NCBI GenBank assembly: GCA_030625445.1
Contig: DAOUQU010000058.1
Span: 1-8,838 of the forward strand
DNA from: Gammaproteobacteria bacterium
GTDB lineage: Bacteria; Pseudomonadota; Gammaproteobacteria; Chromatiales; Chromatiaceae
Reading direction: 5' to 3'
DNA: 8,838 bases
Shown piece by piece: positions 1-6,091 of the stretch. The notes beneath the pieces were generated by a model. It did no database searches. It saw nothing but the letters and a program-made list of their open reading frames with translations, and was not told the DNA's origin. The translations under genes were made by a program, and so were the position numbers. Position 1 is the first letter of the stretch. Each line of letters opens with the position of its first letter.

Positions 1-1
1 C

Positions 2-319
2 AATGACGCACCCGCGCTGGTGCGTGCAGATGTGGGGATCGCACTGGGGTCCGGCACCGATGTCTCCATTGCCAGTGCTGATATCGTCCTCATGAGCAAT
101 GAACTCGAGAAGGTGGCGTTGGCGTCAGCGCTGTCGCGCCGGACCCTGCGCACCATTCGTCAGAACATCGGCATCTCGATCACCTATAATATCATTATGG
201 TGCCGCTGGCGGTTGCGGCCCTGGTGACTCCGCTGGTTGCGGCCATCTCCATGCCCGTCAGCTCGCTACTGGTGATTGGCAACGCCGCGCGGATTCGTAC
301 ACTATTTCGTCATCATTGA
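2..319 (+). CDS. ccoI: Copper-type P-type ATPase CcoI, C-terminal part (5' truncated)
   Basis: The reading frame is open from the first complete codon and starts in NDAPAL, the end of the GDGxNDAPAL hinge motif of the P-domain of P1B-type ATPases. The visible 105 residues continue with DVGIALGSGTDVS, also diagnostic of the family, and then two hydrophobic segments forming the last membrane pair. The MPVSS motif in the final helix matches the MSxSS element of heavy-metal ATPases. These pumps use ATP to move Cu(I) across the inner membrane. The ccoS gene starts 14 bases downstream, which points to the CcoI/FixI subgroup that supplies copper for cbb3 oxidase assembly rather than a detoxifying CopA. 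The metal-binding N-terminus and the phosphorylated DKTGT site lie outside the window, so the subgroup call rests mainly on the neighbour. Confidence 0.9.
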   Translation, partial: NDAPALVRADVGIALGSGTDVSIASADIVLMSNELEKVALASALSRRTLRTIRQNIGISITYNIIMVPLAVAALVTPLVAAISMPVSSLLVIGNAARIRTLFRHH

Positions 320-333
320 ATGAGAGTTGAAAG

Positions 334-537
334 ATGGAAGTCATCTACGGTTTGATCCCCTTTATGATAATCCTTGGGCTGGGAGCTGTAGCGCTGCTCT
401 TCTGGGCTGCCCGCAATGGTCAGTTTGACGACATGGAGGGCGAGGCGCACCGTATCCTCATGGATGAAGATCTGGCCCCAGAGAAGAGAGAGGAGCCAGA
501 GGAGCCAGAGGAGCCAGAGAAGGACAATGACAAGTAG
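334..537 (+). CDS. ccoS: cbb3-type cytochrome oxidase assembly protein CcoS
   Basis: This 67-residue protein has one N-terminal membrane helix (about residues 4-25, LIPFMIILGLGAVALLFWAA) followed directly by NGQFDDMEGEAHRILMDED. The GQFDD-x-EGxAxRIL-D block is the family signature of CcoS (FixS), a small inner-membrane protein needed for cofactor insertion into cbb3 oxidase. Length and topology are normal for the family. The acidic tail is extended by a repeated EEP unit encoded by a 9-bp tandem repeat, and such tails are variable between species. It lies 14 bases after ccoI and is very probably co-transcribed with it. The Shine-Dalgarno sequence is weak (GAAAG just before ATG), which is compatible with translational coupling to ccoI. 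Confidence 0.95.
   Translation: MEVIYGLIPFMIILGLGAVALLFWAARNGQFDDMEGEAHRILMDEDLAPEKREEPEEPEEPEKDNDK
491..517 (+). repeat. 9-bp tandem repeat, three perfect units
   Basis: The unit AGGAGCCAG occurs three times head to tail in the 3' end of ccoS and encodes the Glu-Glu-Pro repeats of the acidic cytoplasmic tail. The length is a multiple of three, so copy-number slippage would keep the frame. Confidence 0.85.
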
Positions 538-882
538 TCGAAGAGGCCCCCCTTCAAATTTTTCCGGTGCAAGTTATCCGGGTAATTCATCCAACAGGCA
601 TCCCTGCTGTCTGCATCAATCCTGACATATCACCAAAGCCAAATTCTGCTCCTCAATTTCTAAAAATCTTCAGGGTGAATGCCCACCTGCCTGCTATTGT
701 CTCTGCGAGGGAGTCTTGATGGTATTGCTTCACGATGCGAATTTTTGATGAGCGCGCACTTACAATCAACATCGCATGTGCAGTAAGTTTATTTAATAAA
801 ATCATATTCATCATGCGGTTGCATTGACTTTCTCTTAATATACTCTAAACTATTAATTATCGATCAACAGGAGAAGGGGTGC
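538..882. other. Intergenic region, AT-rich, no gene seen
   Basis: No convincing coding frame lies in these 345 bases. Just after the ccoS stop (about 540-558) a short GAAG/CTTC stem is followed by AAATTTTT. This could be a weak Rho-independent terminator, but the stem is only about 4 bp. The right half (780-860) is notably AT-rich and contains a promoter-like pair at 824-851. No tRNA or known riboswitch fold was recognised. Confidence 0.5.
824..851 (+). promoter_or_regulatory. Putative sigma-70 promoter for the small zinc-ribbon gene
   Basis: TTGACT (-35, 5 of 6 to consensus) and TAAACT (-10, 4 of 6) are separated by 16 bases inside an AT-rich stretch. The predicted transcription start is about 25 bases before the ATG at 883. 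A strong Shine-Dalgarno sequence (GGAGAAGGG, 870-878) follows. This is seen by eye only; the -10 is imperfect. Confidence 0.4.
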
Positions 883-1185
883 ATGATGGTTACTCTGGTC
901 GGCAGACAATTCGATCATCTGCTAGTACTCTGCAGATCACCGGGACGAGGGACTCTGCAATGGGTTTGCAGGTGCTCTTGTGGCGGCACGGCGATTATCG
1001 AGGATAATCCATTGCGAATGGGAGGGGTCACCTCATGCGGTTGTCAGAACGCCCCTGCACCTGATTACTCCAAGGCGATTACTGCGATGCGATCAGCGCG
1101 CAGAAAACCTCAACTACAGCGTGCTAGACTGATCTTTTTACACACAAAAGAGAGACGATATGACTGGGCAGAATACCTCAGATGA
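883..1185 (+). CDS. Small phage-type zinc-ribbon protein
   Basis: This 100-residue protein has an N-terminal half matching a pattern common in phage and mobile-element proteins: G-x-x-F-x-x-L-x-V-L, then W-x-C-x-C-x-C-G, then L-x-x-G-x-x-x-SCGC. The cysteines are C29, C31, C33, C52 and C54 (plus C17), consistent with a zinc-binding ribbon. In larger relatives this module sits in front of AP2 or HNH-type DNA-binding domains. Here only a short basic tail follows (RSARRKPQLQRAR, about residues 71-83), so the protein may be a stand-alone module or a truncated remnant. An ATG at 886 is an alternative start. The Shine-Dalgarno sequence at 870-878 is good. The last 26 bases overlap the next small gene. 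A nucleic-acid-binding role is inferred from the family pattern; the actual function is unknown. Confidence 0.65.
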   Translation: MMVTLVGRQFDHLLVLCRSPGRGTLQWVCRCSCGGTAIIEDNPLRMGGVTSCGCQNAPAPDYSKAITAMRSARRKPQLQRARLIFLHTKERRYDWAEYLR

Positions 1186-1396
1186 GCTAATGGAAGAGAT
1201 CAAGGCATGGATAGCGGAGATGGATGAGGAGGAGAGAGCAAGAGTGCTGGAGATACTGTATGGGATGGGAGAGGCGAATGAGGTGGAGAGAATGGAGCGG
1301 ATGATAGAATCGCGGGAACGTATGATAGCGAGGATGAAAGCACGGGTAGAGGCCATGAAGTTAGAACTGACGGAATTAAAGAGAAAGCAGGGTTAA
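1160..1396 (+). CDS. Small charged coiled-coil protein, unknown function
   Basis: This 78-residue protein is dominated by Glu, Arg, Met and Lys, with no cysteine, signal peptide or membrane segment. From about residue 12 to the end it looks like one long amphipathic helix with hydrophobic residues at heptad-like spacing (VLEILYGM, then VERMERMIESRERMIARMKARVEAM), suggesting a coiled coil. A purine-rich GAGAGA Shine-Dalgarno sequence lies about 5 bases before the ATG. The start overlaps the zinc-ribbon gene by 26 bases in another frame, so the two are probably co-transcribed. The coding strand is strongly purine-skewed, unlike the neighbouring genes. I do not recognise a family. The overlap and Shine-Dalgarno sequence favour a real gene, but low-complexity helical frames can arise by chance. 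Confidence 0.5.
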   Translation: MTGQNTSDELMEEIKAWIAEMDEEERARVLEILYGMGEANEVERMERMIESRERMIARMKARVEAMKLELTELKRKQG

Positions 1397-1434
1397 CCAT
1401 CACAGAGAGGAGTTTTCCCAGCCTCATAATTGTT

Positions 1435-1550
1435 TTAAGTGGCTATCCAGTTTGCTCAACTCAATACGACATATTGTATGTTGAGAGCCCTATTTCAGTA
1501 ATTGACCACTAAATATTGTTTGTGGCTGAGTTAAGTGGATACCCACTTTG
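1435..1550. repeat. Hairpin cluster bounded by 20-bp imperfect direct repeats
   Basis: Two copies of a 20-bp sequence starting TTAAGTGG (1435-1454 and 1531-1550) match at 17 of 20 positions, 96 bases apart. The right copy holds a perfect 6-bp palindrome (AAGTGG, loop ATAC, CCACTT, 1533-1548); the left copy is the same with one mismatch. Between them are a hairpin at 1455-1485 (CTCAAC with GTTGAG outside, CAATA with TATTG inside, 5-base loop) and a weaker one at 1506-1525 (CCAC with GTGG, AAA with TTT). The last palindrome is followed by TGTTTT and could terminate transcription from the left. The cluster could equally be the remains of an insertion-sequence end or a miniature element. No transposase is present. 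Confidence 0.55.
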
Positions 1551-1681
1551 TTTTAACTGCTTGCGGTCAATCTTCCCCGTCGCGCCTTTGGGTAATGCAT
1601 CGATGAAGGTGATGTTTTCCGGCAGCTTGTAATCGGCGAGGTGTTCTCTGGCAAAATCCAGCAGCTCCTTTTCACTGACGG
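1549..1681 (-). pseudogene. Duplicated 3' end of the acyl-CoA ligase gene (fragment)
   Basis: These 133 bases match 7958-8090, inside the ligase at the right end of the window, with only three differences (1556, 1558 and 1638) and in the same orientation. The copy encodes the last ~44 residues of the ligase on the minus strand, including the TGKIDRK motif with the catalytic lysine. It lacks everything upstream: an in-frame stop lies just beyond the junction, and the rest of the gene is replaced by adenine deaminase sequence from about 1682. The original stop codon is also missing, so the frame runs on into the hairpin cluster. The difference at 1638 is synonymous; 1558 changes Leu to Gln. It cannot make a working enzyme. 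High identity over non-coding-constrained positions indicates a recent duplication or conversion. Confidence 0.9.
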
Positions 1682-1984
1682 CCCACTGCTGTTAACCTGC
1701 TCATCAGACAGCAAGGCGGGATTTGTGCCGTCAGTGAGGCGGAAGAGTGGGTGCTGCCTCTGGAAATTGCAGGGATCATGAGTGCGGAAGATGGCTTCAG
1801 CGTGGCCAGAGAGTATGAAAAGATTGACCGCATTGTCAAAGAGAGGCTGGGCTCTGCGTTAAGCGCACCCTTTATTGCACTCTCATTTATGGTGCTGCTG
1901 GTGATTCCGGAACTCAAACTCAGCGACAAGGGGCTTTTTGATGGACGGACATTTCAATTCATCGATGTTTGCAGGGCCAATTGA
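1682..1984 (+). pseudogene. Adenine deaminase, C-terminal fragment
   Basis: The open frame (stop-free from 1679, stop TGA at 1982-1984) encodes about 100 residues resembling the end of bacterial adenine deaminase. It starts with an AVNLLIRQQGGICAV block, then LPLEIAGIMS, then APFIALSFMVLLVIPELK and LSDKGLFD. The order and spacing match the C-terminal domain of this amidohydrolase, which converts adenine to hypoxanthine and ammonia. A complete protein is about 550-600 residues, so roughly 80 percent, including the metal-binding sites, is missing. The 5' break coincides with the end of the ligase duplication (1681/1682). A GTG at 1751 could start a 77-residue peptide, but without the catalytic domain it would not be an enzyme. 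The family assignment is from remembered motifs, not a search. Confidence 0.75.
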
Positions 1985-2019
1985 TCAATCTATCTCAATA
2001 ATGACATGAACACTGCGTC

Positions 2020-2082
2020 GGAACCAATACCATGACGAACAGGATCAACACTTTGGCAGTTTGGGGAATAATAGTCGAATAA
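2020..2082 (+). pseudogene. Decayed copy of the 5' end of the M20 hydrolase gene
   Basis: Positions 2020-2060 match 6588-6628 (the ribosome-binding region and first codons of the intact hydrolase) at 33 of 41 bases, with the ATG codons (2032 and 6600) in register. Translation from 2032 gives MTNRINTLAV against MSNRISALAV in the intact gene, then diverges and stops at TAA 2080-2082. It lies 47 bases after the adenine deaminase fragment and 10 bases before the transporter start. It is most simply the stub of a paralogous or ancestral hydrolase gene. The match is short, so some chance of coincidence remains. Confidence 0.6.
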
Positions 2083-2092
2083 ATCAGGGACC

Positions 2093-3694
2093 ATGCTGGA
2101 ACATTTTGCACTCATAATTGCCGGTTTGGGGGTTTTCTTCGCCGGCATGCAGATGCTGACCGAGCATCTGAAGCAGCTTACCGGCCGAAAATTTCGCCTG
2201 TGGGTGGCCAAATGGACCCAAAACCGGCTCCTGGGCGCCGCCTGGGGTGGCGCCTTCTTTGCCATCACCCAGAGCACCGCCGCTACCACCTTCATCATAG
2301 TAAGCCTGCTGGCCTCCGGGCTCATCGGCATCACTCAGGCTCTGCCTATGATCGTCGGGCAGAATATGATCGCTGGATTGATCGTGTTTATCGTTACCGG
2401 CGACATCAAGAGCCTGGTGCTGTTGGTGCTGGGCATCACCGGCATCGGTTATGCCAGCCAGCGGCTGATACTCTGGCGGCCGTTGATCCGGGCCCTGTTC
2501 GGTGCCGGCCTGCTGTTTTTCGGACTGCGCATACTCCAGGAGGGGGCCGCCCCCCTGGCGCAGCATCCCTGGGTCCAGGAGATACTGGCGGGCAGCAGCG
2601 GTTCCCCCATGCTGGGACTCATTATCGGCACCCTGCTGGTGGTGATTACCCAGTCTTCAGTTGCAATTTCCGTCATTGCCATCGTGTTCGCCGAGGCGGG
2701 CCTGTTCAGCATCGATCAGACCATCATGACCGTCTACGGAGCCAATCTGGGTGCCAGTGTTGGCACCTACCTGCTCTCCATGCAACTCCGCGGCCGGCCC
2801 CGGCAGGTGAGCATGTACCAGGTCTTTTATAATGTGGTGGGGTGCCTGATCTTCGTCCCCCTGTTCTATTTGGAGCAATGGACCGGTTTCCCCCTGGTCA
2901 AGAGTTTCATTACCTGGCTGACCGATGATGTGAGCCAGCAACTGGCCACGGTGTACCTTATCTTCAACCTGGTCCCGGGACTGCTGATGATCTTTCTGCT
3001 GCGGCCGACGGTCGTCATCCTGGAACGTCTCTGGCCGCCCACTGTCGAGGAGTGCGACGCCCGGCCCAAGTTTCTCCATGCACAGGCACTCAATGAGCCG
3101 GAGTCGGCCCTGGATCTGGTGCGGTTGGAACAGATCAGACTTCTCGGCTACTTTCCACGTTACCTGGATATCGCCCGGGAACGGCGGGAATCGGCTGACG
3201 GCGCCCTGCAGGAGCAGCTTAAGACAATCGCTTCGCTGGCCGGAGAGATCAACCAATTTCTGCGAGATATTGCCTCCACCAACCCGGCGCCGGAGACCTA
3301 TCAGCGGCTAAGCGAAAAACTAGCCCTGCAGGCCACCCTGGAGCGGATCGATGAGACCCTGTTCGCATTGGCCTCCCAGACCGTCAAGGTTGCCGAAGAG
3401 AGCCCCCTCTACCGCCTGGCCGACAACTTGGTTGAGGGGCTGGATGCGGTGCTCTTGACCCTGACGGACAGCATGGCTCATGGCGGAGATCCACTGGAAC
3501 TGGAACTCATCGATAGCATGGTGGATGGACGCAGTGGTGTCTTAACCCAGTTCCGGGATGCCTATCTGGCTGAAGATCAGGGGCTTGATGGTGAGGAGAA
3601 GCTGCAATTGCTGGAACTGACCAATCATTGCGAGCGCCTGTTGTGGCTTATCGGCCATCTCCGGCCCCACCTGCAACCGGCGGAGACGTTTTGA
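2093..3694 (+). CDS. Na/Pi cotransporter family protein with PhoU-like C-terminal domain
   Basis: This 533-residue inner-membrane protein has about eight or nine hydrophobic segments in residues 1-310, followed by a soluble helical region (about 335-530) like the PhoU domain often fused to bacterial NptA/YjbB-type proteins. The membrane part shows the family's internal duplication: ITQSTAATT at 58-66 pairs with ITQSSVAIS at 185-193, and GQNMIAG at 89-95 pairs with GANLGASVG at 216-224. The Q-S-S/T and G-x-N motifs line the substrate site in Na-phosphate (SLC34-like) carriers. The triple-serine QSSS form is not kept in either repeat, so phosphate as substrate is probable but not certain. The Shine-Dalgarno sequence is weak (AGGGA, two bases before ATG). 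The 3' end converges on the phosphatase gene with a 21-base gap and no clear terminator. Confidence 0.88.
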   Translation: MLEHFALIIAGLGVFFAGMQMLTEHLKQLTGRKFRLWVAKWTQNRLLGAAWGGAFFAITQSTAATTFIIVSLLASGLIGITQALPMIVGQNMIAGLIVFIVTGDIKSLVLLVLGITGIGYASQRLILWRPLIRALFGAGLLFFGLRILQEGAAPLAQHPWVQEILAGSSGSPMLGLIIGTLLVVITQSSVAISVIAIVFAEAGLFSIDQTIMTVYGANLGASVGTYLLSMQLRGRPRQVSMYQVFYNVVGCLIFVPLFYLEQWTGFPLVKSFITWLTDDVSQQLATVYLIFNLVPGLLMIFLLRPTVVILERLWPPTVEECDARPKFLHAQALNEPESALDLVRLEQIRLLGYFPRYLDIARERRESADGALQEQLKTIASLAGEINQFLRDIASTNPAPETYQRLSEKLALQATLERIDETLFALASQTVKVAEESPLYRLADNLVEGLDAVLLTLTDSMAHGGDPLELELIDSMVDGRSGVLTQFRDAYLAEDQGLDGEEKLQLLELTNHCERLLWLIGHLRPHLQPAETF

Positions 3695-3715
3695 TTTGGT
3701 CAACAACAGCCTGGG

Positions 3716-6091
3716 TCAGTTCCTGGTGCAATTCAACAGGCTATCATCAGAGCGACTCTTGTAGAGGAACATTCGGTTCCCATCATCGGCTCCCGGTTCG
3801 TATGTCAAACGATCCAGAGAGCGCTTCGCCAAAAATAGACCGATGCCGCCGATGGGGCTGTCAAGGTTCACCTCGCCATCATACCTCTCCACCTCCTCCT
3901 CGAAATCGAAGGGAGTTCCGCTATCAATAACCACTGCCTCCAGGCCTTCGTCACGCGGAATCAATACCAGCTCAAAGGTATTGCCCGGTGCTCCCCCGTA
4001 GGCGTGCATAATGACATTGCTCACTACCTCGTCCAGTGCAAGGACAAAACGCTGGGCATCCTGCTCGCTCAGACCCGTATCCCGGGCCACGCTCCCGGTG
4101 ATGAGCGCCACCTTCGCCAATACATCGTTGTGTGCCGGCAGGATTAGACGGATGGTTTGCTCCTCATCGATTTGGGAAACGGGAGTATTTCCGCCTTCCA
4201 GACGCTTAAGCAGCAGCAGGGTGATATCGTCGTGTTGCTCCCTGCCGGTGGCAAACTCATCTACCCGCCTGAGCAGGTGATCCGTCAGGGAGCGCATATC
4301 TCCGGAAAGACCACTCAAGGCGCTGGCAAATCGCTCCATGCCCCACTCGTTATCGTTGAGATCGGACGCCTCCGTGATTCCATCGGTATACAAAACCAGC
4401 ACCTCGCCCTCTTCGAGAGTGAGATCCAGCGCCTGATAGCTGGTATCGTGCATGGCGCCCAGTGGCAGCCTTACCGGCAGATCCAGCTGTCTGGAATGGC
4501 CATTGATTCCGCGCACAAGGGGCGGGTTGTGGCCAGCGGAGCAGAGTTTTATCTGCCCCGAAAATGGATCATATTCGCCGTACAACAGGGTGACGAACAT
4601 AGAGGAGGGGTTGTCTTCGGCCAGAACCCGGTTGGCCCGACGCAACACCTCTGCAGGTGGCACTCTCCGGGCGGCTATATCACGGATGAGAGTGTGAGTC
4701 ATGGCCATGAAGAGTGCAGCGGCTGCTCCCTTGCCGGAAACATCCGCAACCACAACCGCGATCTTGCCGCCATGCAAACGAAAGTAATCGTAATAATCAC
4801 CACCCACCTCGCGGGCCGGGCGGGTTATCCCATAGATGTCCAGATGCTCAGCAAGCTCATCGAAAGGGGGAAACCGGCGTGGCAGGATATCCTGCTGAAT
4901 CCCGGCGGCGATCTCCAACTCCTGATGATAGCGTTCTTTCTCGGCAGTAGTGCGGCGGACGGTCTCGATTTGGTCGATGATGGCGCTTCCCATGCGATTG
5001 AACGCCCTGGAGAGATGGCGCATCTCTGTGGGACCGCTTTTTTCGTCGAGCTGTTTTCCGAAATCTCCTCGAGAATACTCCTCCGTCAGGGATACCAGCC
5101 GTCTTAGCGGAGAGGTTACACTGGAAGAGACCCAGGGGATAATGAGGAGGATAAATCCCGCCACGATGGCAGCGGCAAGGAGCATGCGTTTTTTCAACTC
5201 GTGCAGCGGACTGAGTATTTCATCACTGGGATAGATGATGACCAGGTGACCTCCCATCGAAGGGATAGGGCTGGAAAAAGCCCTGCCGGATTTGCTGTTG
5301 ACCCGGTCAACCAGCTCCCGGGTTTCGGTATCCCCGGCACTTACCATGGTATGCAGAATCCGGAAATAATCAGATTTCTCTTTATCAGCATAGCGGGACA
5401 ATGTGTTTGCAGAAAGAATTCCCTCACCGGGGTGGGCGATCAGGCGGCCGCTTCCTGTGACAATGAAGGCGTACCCTGTTCCCCCGACACGCAGCGAGCG
5501 TATCCGGGAGAGCAGATTCTCCAGGGAGATGTCGACGGTGGCTACGCCGGCGTATTCCTGTCCACGCTGGATGGGGGCAGAGTAGGTGATCATCATTACA
5601 TTGCCACCCCCTTCGTCAAAATAGGGCTCTCCCCACACTCCCTGCCGCCTCTCCAGCGGTCGGCGGAACCACTCCCAGCTGGTGTAGTCATACTCCGCAG
5701 ACGCCAGGGTCTTGGTGAGCAACTCCCCGTCTCTGCGGTATAGATAGGGCGCAAACTGCCCAAGAGGTGTGGCCTCCGGCAGCAATGCCACGGTAGAGCC
5801 GTAAACCAAAGGGTTTTGTTTCAGGGTGCGGCGGAGAAGGGAGGTGACCCGGCTTTTCTCCAGCTGCTGCTCCTGCCCCACCCCCAGGGCGATTCCTTCG
5901 GCCACCTTCCGGGATGTCTCGAACAATACATCAATCTCCTTCGCATTGGAGTAAGTCAGGCTGTATCCTGCGCGATTTATCTGCTGCAGGAGTGTCTCCT
6001 CGGTATAGCTGAAGGCCATCAGAATAGCGGCCATGGAGAGCAATAAAACGGCCGGAACCAGGGTGAGCAGGAGGCGGGTGCGAAGGTTCAT
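3716..6091 (-). CDS. Membrane sensor with Cache, HAMP, PP2C/SpoIIE phosphatase and RsbW-like ATPase domains
   Basis: This 791-residue protein has membrane helix 1 at about 7-28, a periplasmic double-Cache-like domain at about 35-295 (with the typical W-x-x-PYFD and later DIS-x-x-L elements), helix 2 at about 302-324, HAMP at about 325-378 and a short coiled coil. The PP2C phosphatase domain spans about 395-630, with EVGGDYYD (D432, D435), VADVSGKG (D450), GHNPPL, YTDG (D570) and DDITLL (D621, D622) as metal-binding and core motifs. A GHKL/HATPase domain at about 645-780 carries an N-box (E688, N692, H696), DSGTPFD (D723) and GGIGLFL. Such proteins dephosphorylate a STAS partner through the phosphatase and phosphorylate it, or sequester a target, through the kinase-like domain. 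The STAS gene lies directly upstream, its stop overlapping this ATG by one base (TGATG), so translation is probably coupled. All key catalytic residues appear intact. The signal sensed and the final target are unknown. Confidence 0.93.
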   Translation of the reverse strand: MNLRTRLLLTLVPAVLLLSMAAILMAFSYTEETLLQQINRAGYSLTYSNAKEIDVLFETSRKVAEGIALGVGQEQQLEKSRVTSLLRRTLKQNPLVYGSTVALLPEATPLGQFAPYLYRRDGELLTKTLASAEYDYTSWEWFRRPLERRQGVWGEPYFDEGGGNVMMITYSAPIQRGQEYAGVATVDISLENLLSRIRSLRVGGTGYAFIVTGSGRLIAHPGEGILSANTLSRYADKEKSDYFRILHTMVSAGDTETRELVDRVNSKSGRAFSSPIPSMGGHLVIIYPSDEILSPLHELKKRMLLAAAIVAGFILLIIPWVSSSVTSPLRRLVSLTEEYSRGDFGKQLDEKSGPTEMRHLSRAFNRMGSAIIDQIETVRRTTAEKERYHQELEIAAGIQQDILPRRFPPFDELAEHLDIYGITRPAREVGGDYYDYFRLHGGKIAVVVADVSGKGAAAALFMAMTHTLIRDIAARRVPPAEVLRRANRVLAEDNPSSMFVTLLYGEYDPFSGQIKLCSAGHNPPLVRGINGHSRQLDLPVRLPLGAMHDTSYQALDLTLEEGEVLVLYTDGITEASDLNDNEWGMERFASALSGLSGDMRSLTDHLLRRVDEFATGREQHDDITLLLLKRLEGGNTPVSQIDEEQTIRLILPAHNDVLAKVALITGSVARDTGLSEQDAQRFVLALDEVVSNVIMHAYGGAPGNTFELVLIPRDEGLEAVVIDSGTPFDFEEEVERYDGEVNLDSPIGGIGLFLAKRSLDRLTYEPGADDGNRMFLYKSRSDDSLLNCTRN

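Noticed and set aside
719..782. Hairpin-like complementarity (GATGCGA with TCGCAT, CTTAC with GTAAG) suggesting a structured RNA
   Set aside because: The arms are short, with a bulge and loops of about 20-35 bases. No known riboswitch motif is recognisable.
1138..1427. Minus-strand Ser-rich frames opposite the small coiled-coil gene
   Set aside because: Ser/Ile/Leu-rich translation is what the complement of a GA-rich gene gives. The plus frame has a Shine-Dalgarno sequence and an upstream partner.
1435..1550. CRISPR-like array
   Set aside because: There are only two repeat copies, imperfect and 96 bases apart, with structured sequence between them and no cas genes.
1751..1984. A stand-alone 77-residue gene from GTG at 1751
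   Set aside because: Similarity to adenine deaminase extends upstream of this codon to about 1682, so it is better read as part of a truncated pseudogene.
2084..2566. Long minus-strand frames over the transporter gene (also 2657-3256)
   Set aside because: They are antisense to a clear membrane-transporter coding sequence, and their Gln/His/Gly-rich composition is typical of shadow frames.
4157..5107. A 316-residue plus-strand frame
   Set aside because: It lies wholly inside the minus-strand sensor phosphatase gene, whose domain motifs are unmistakable. The plus-strand frame shows no recognisable domain.
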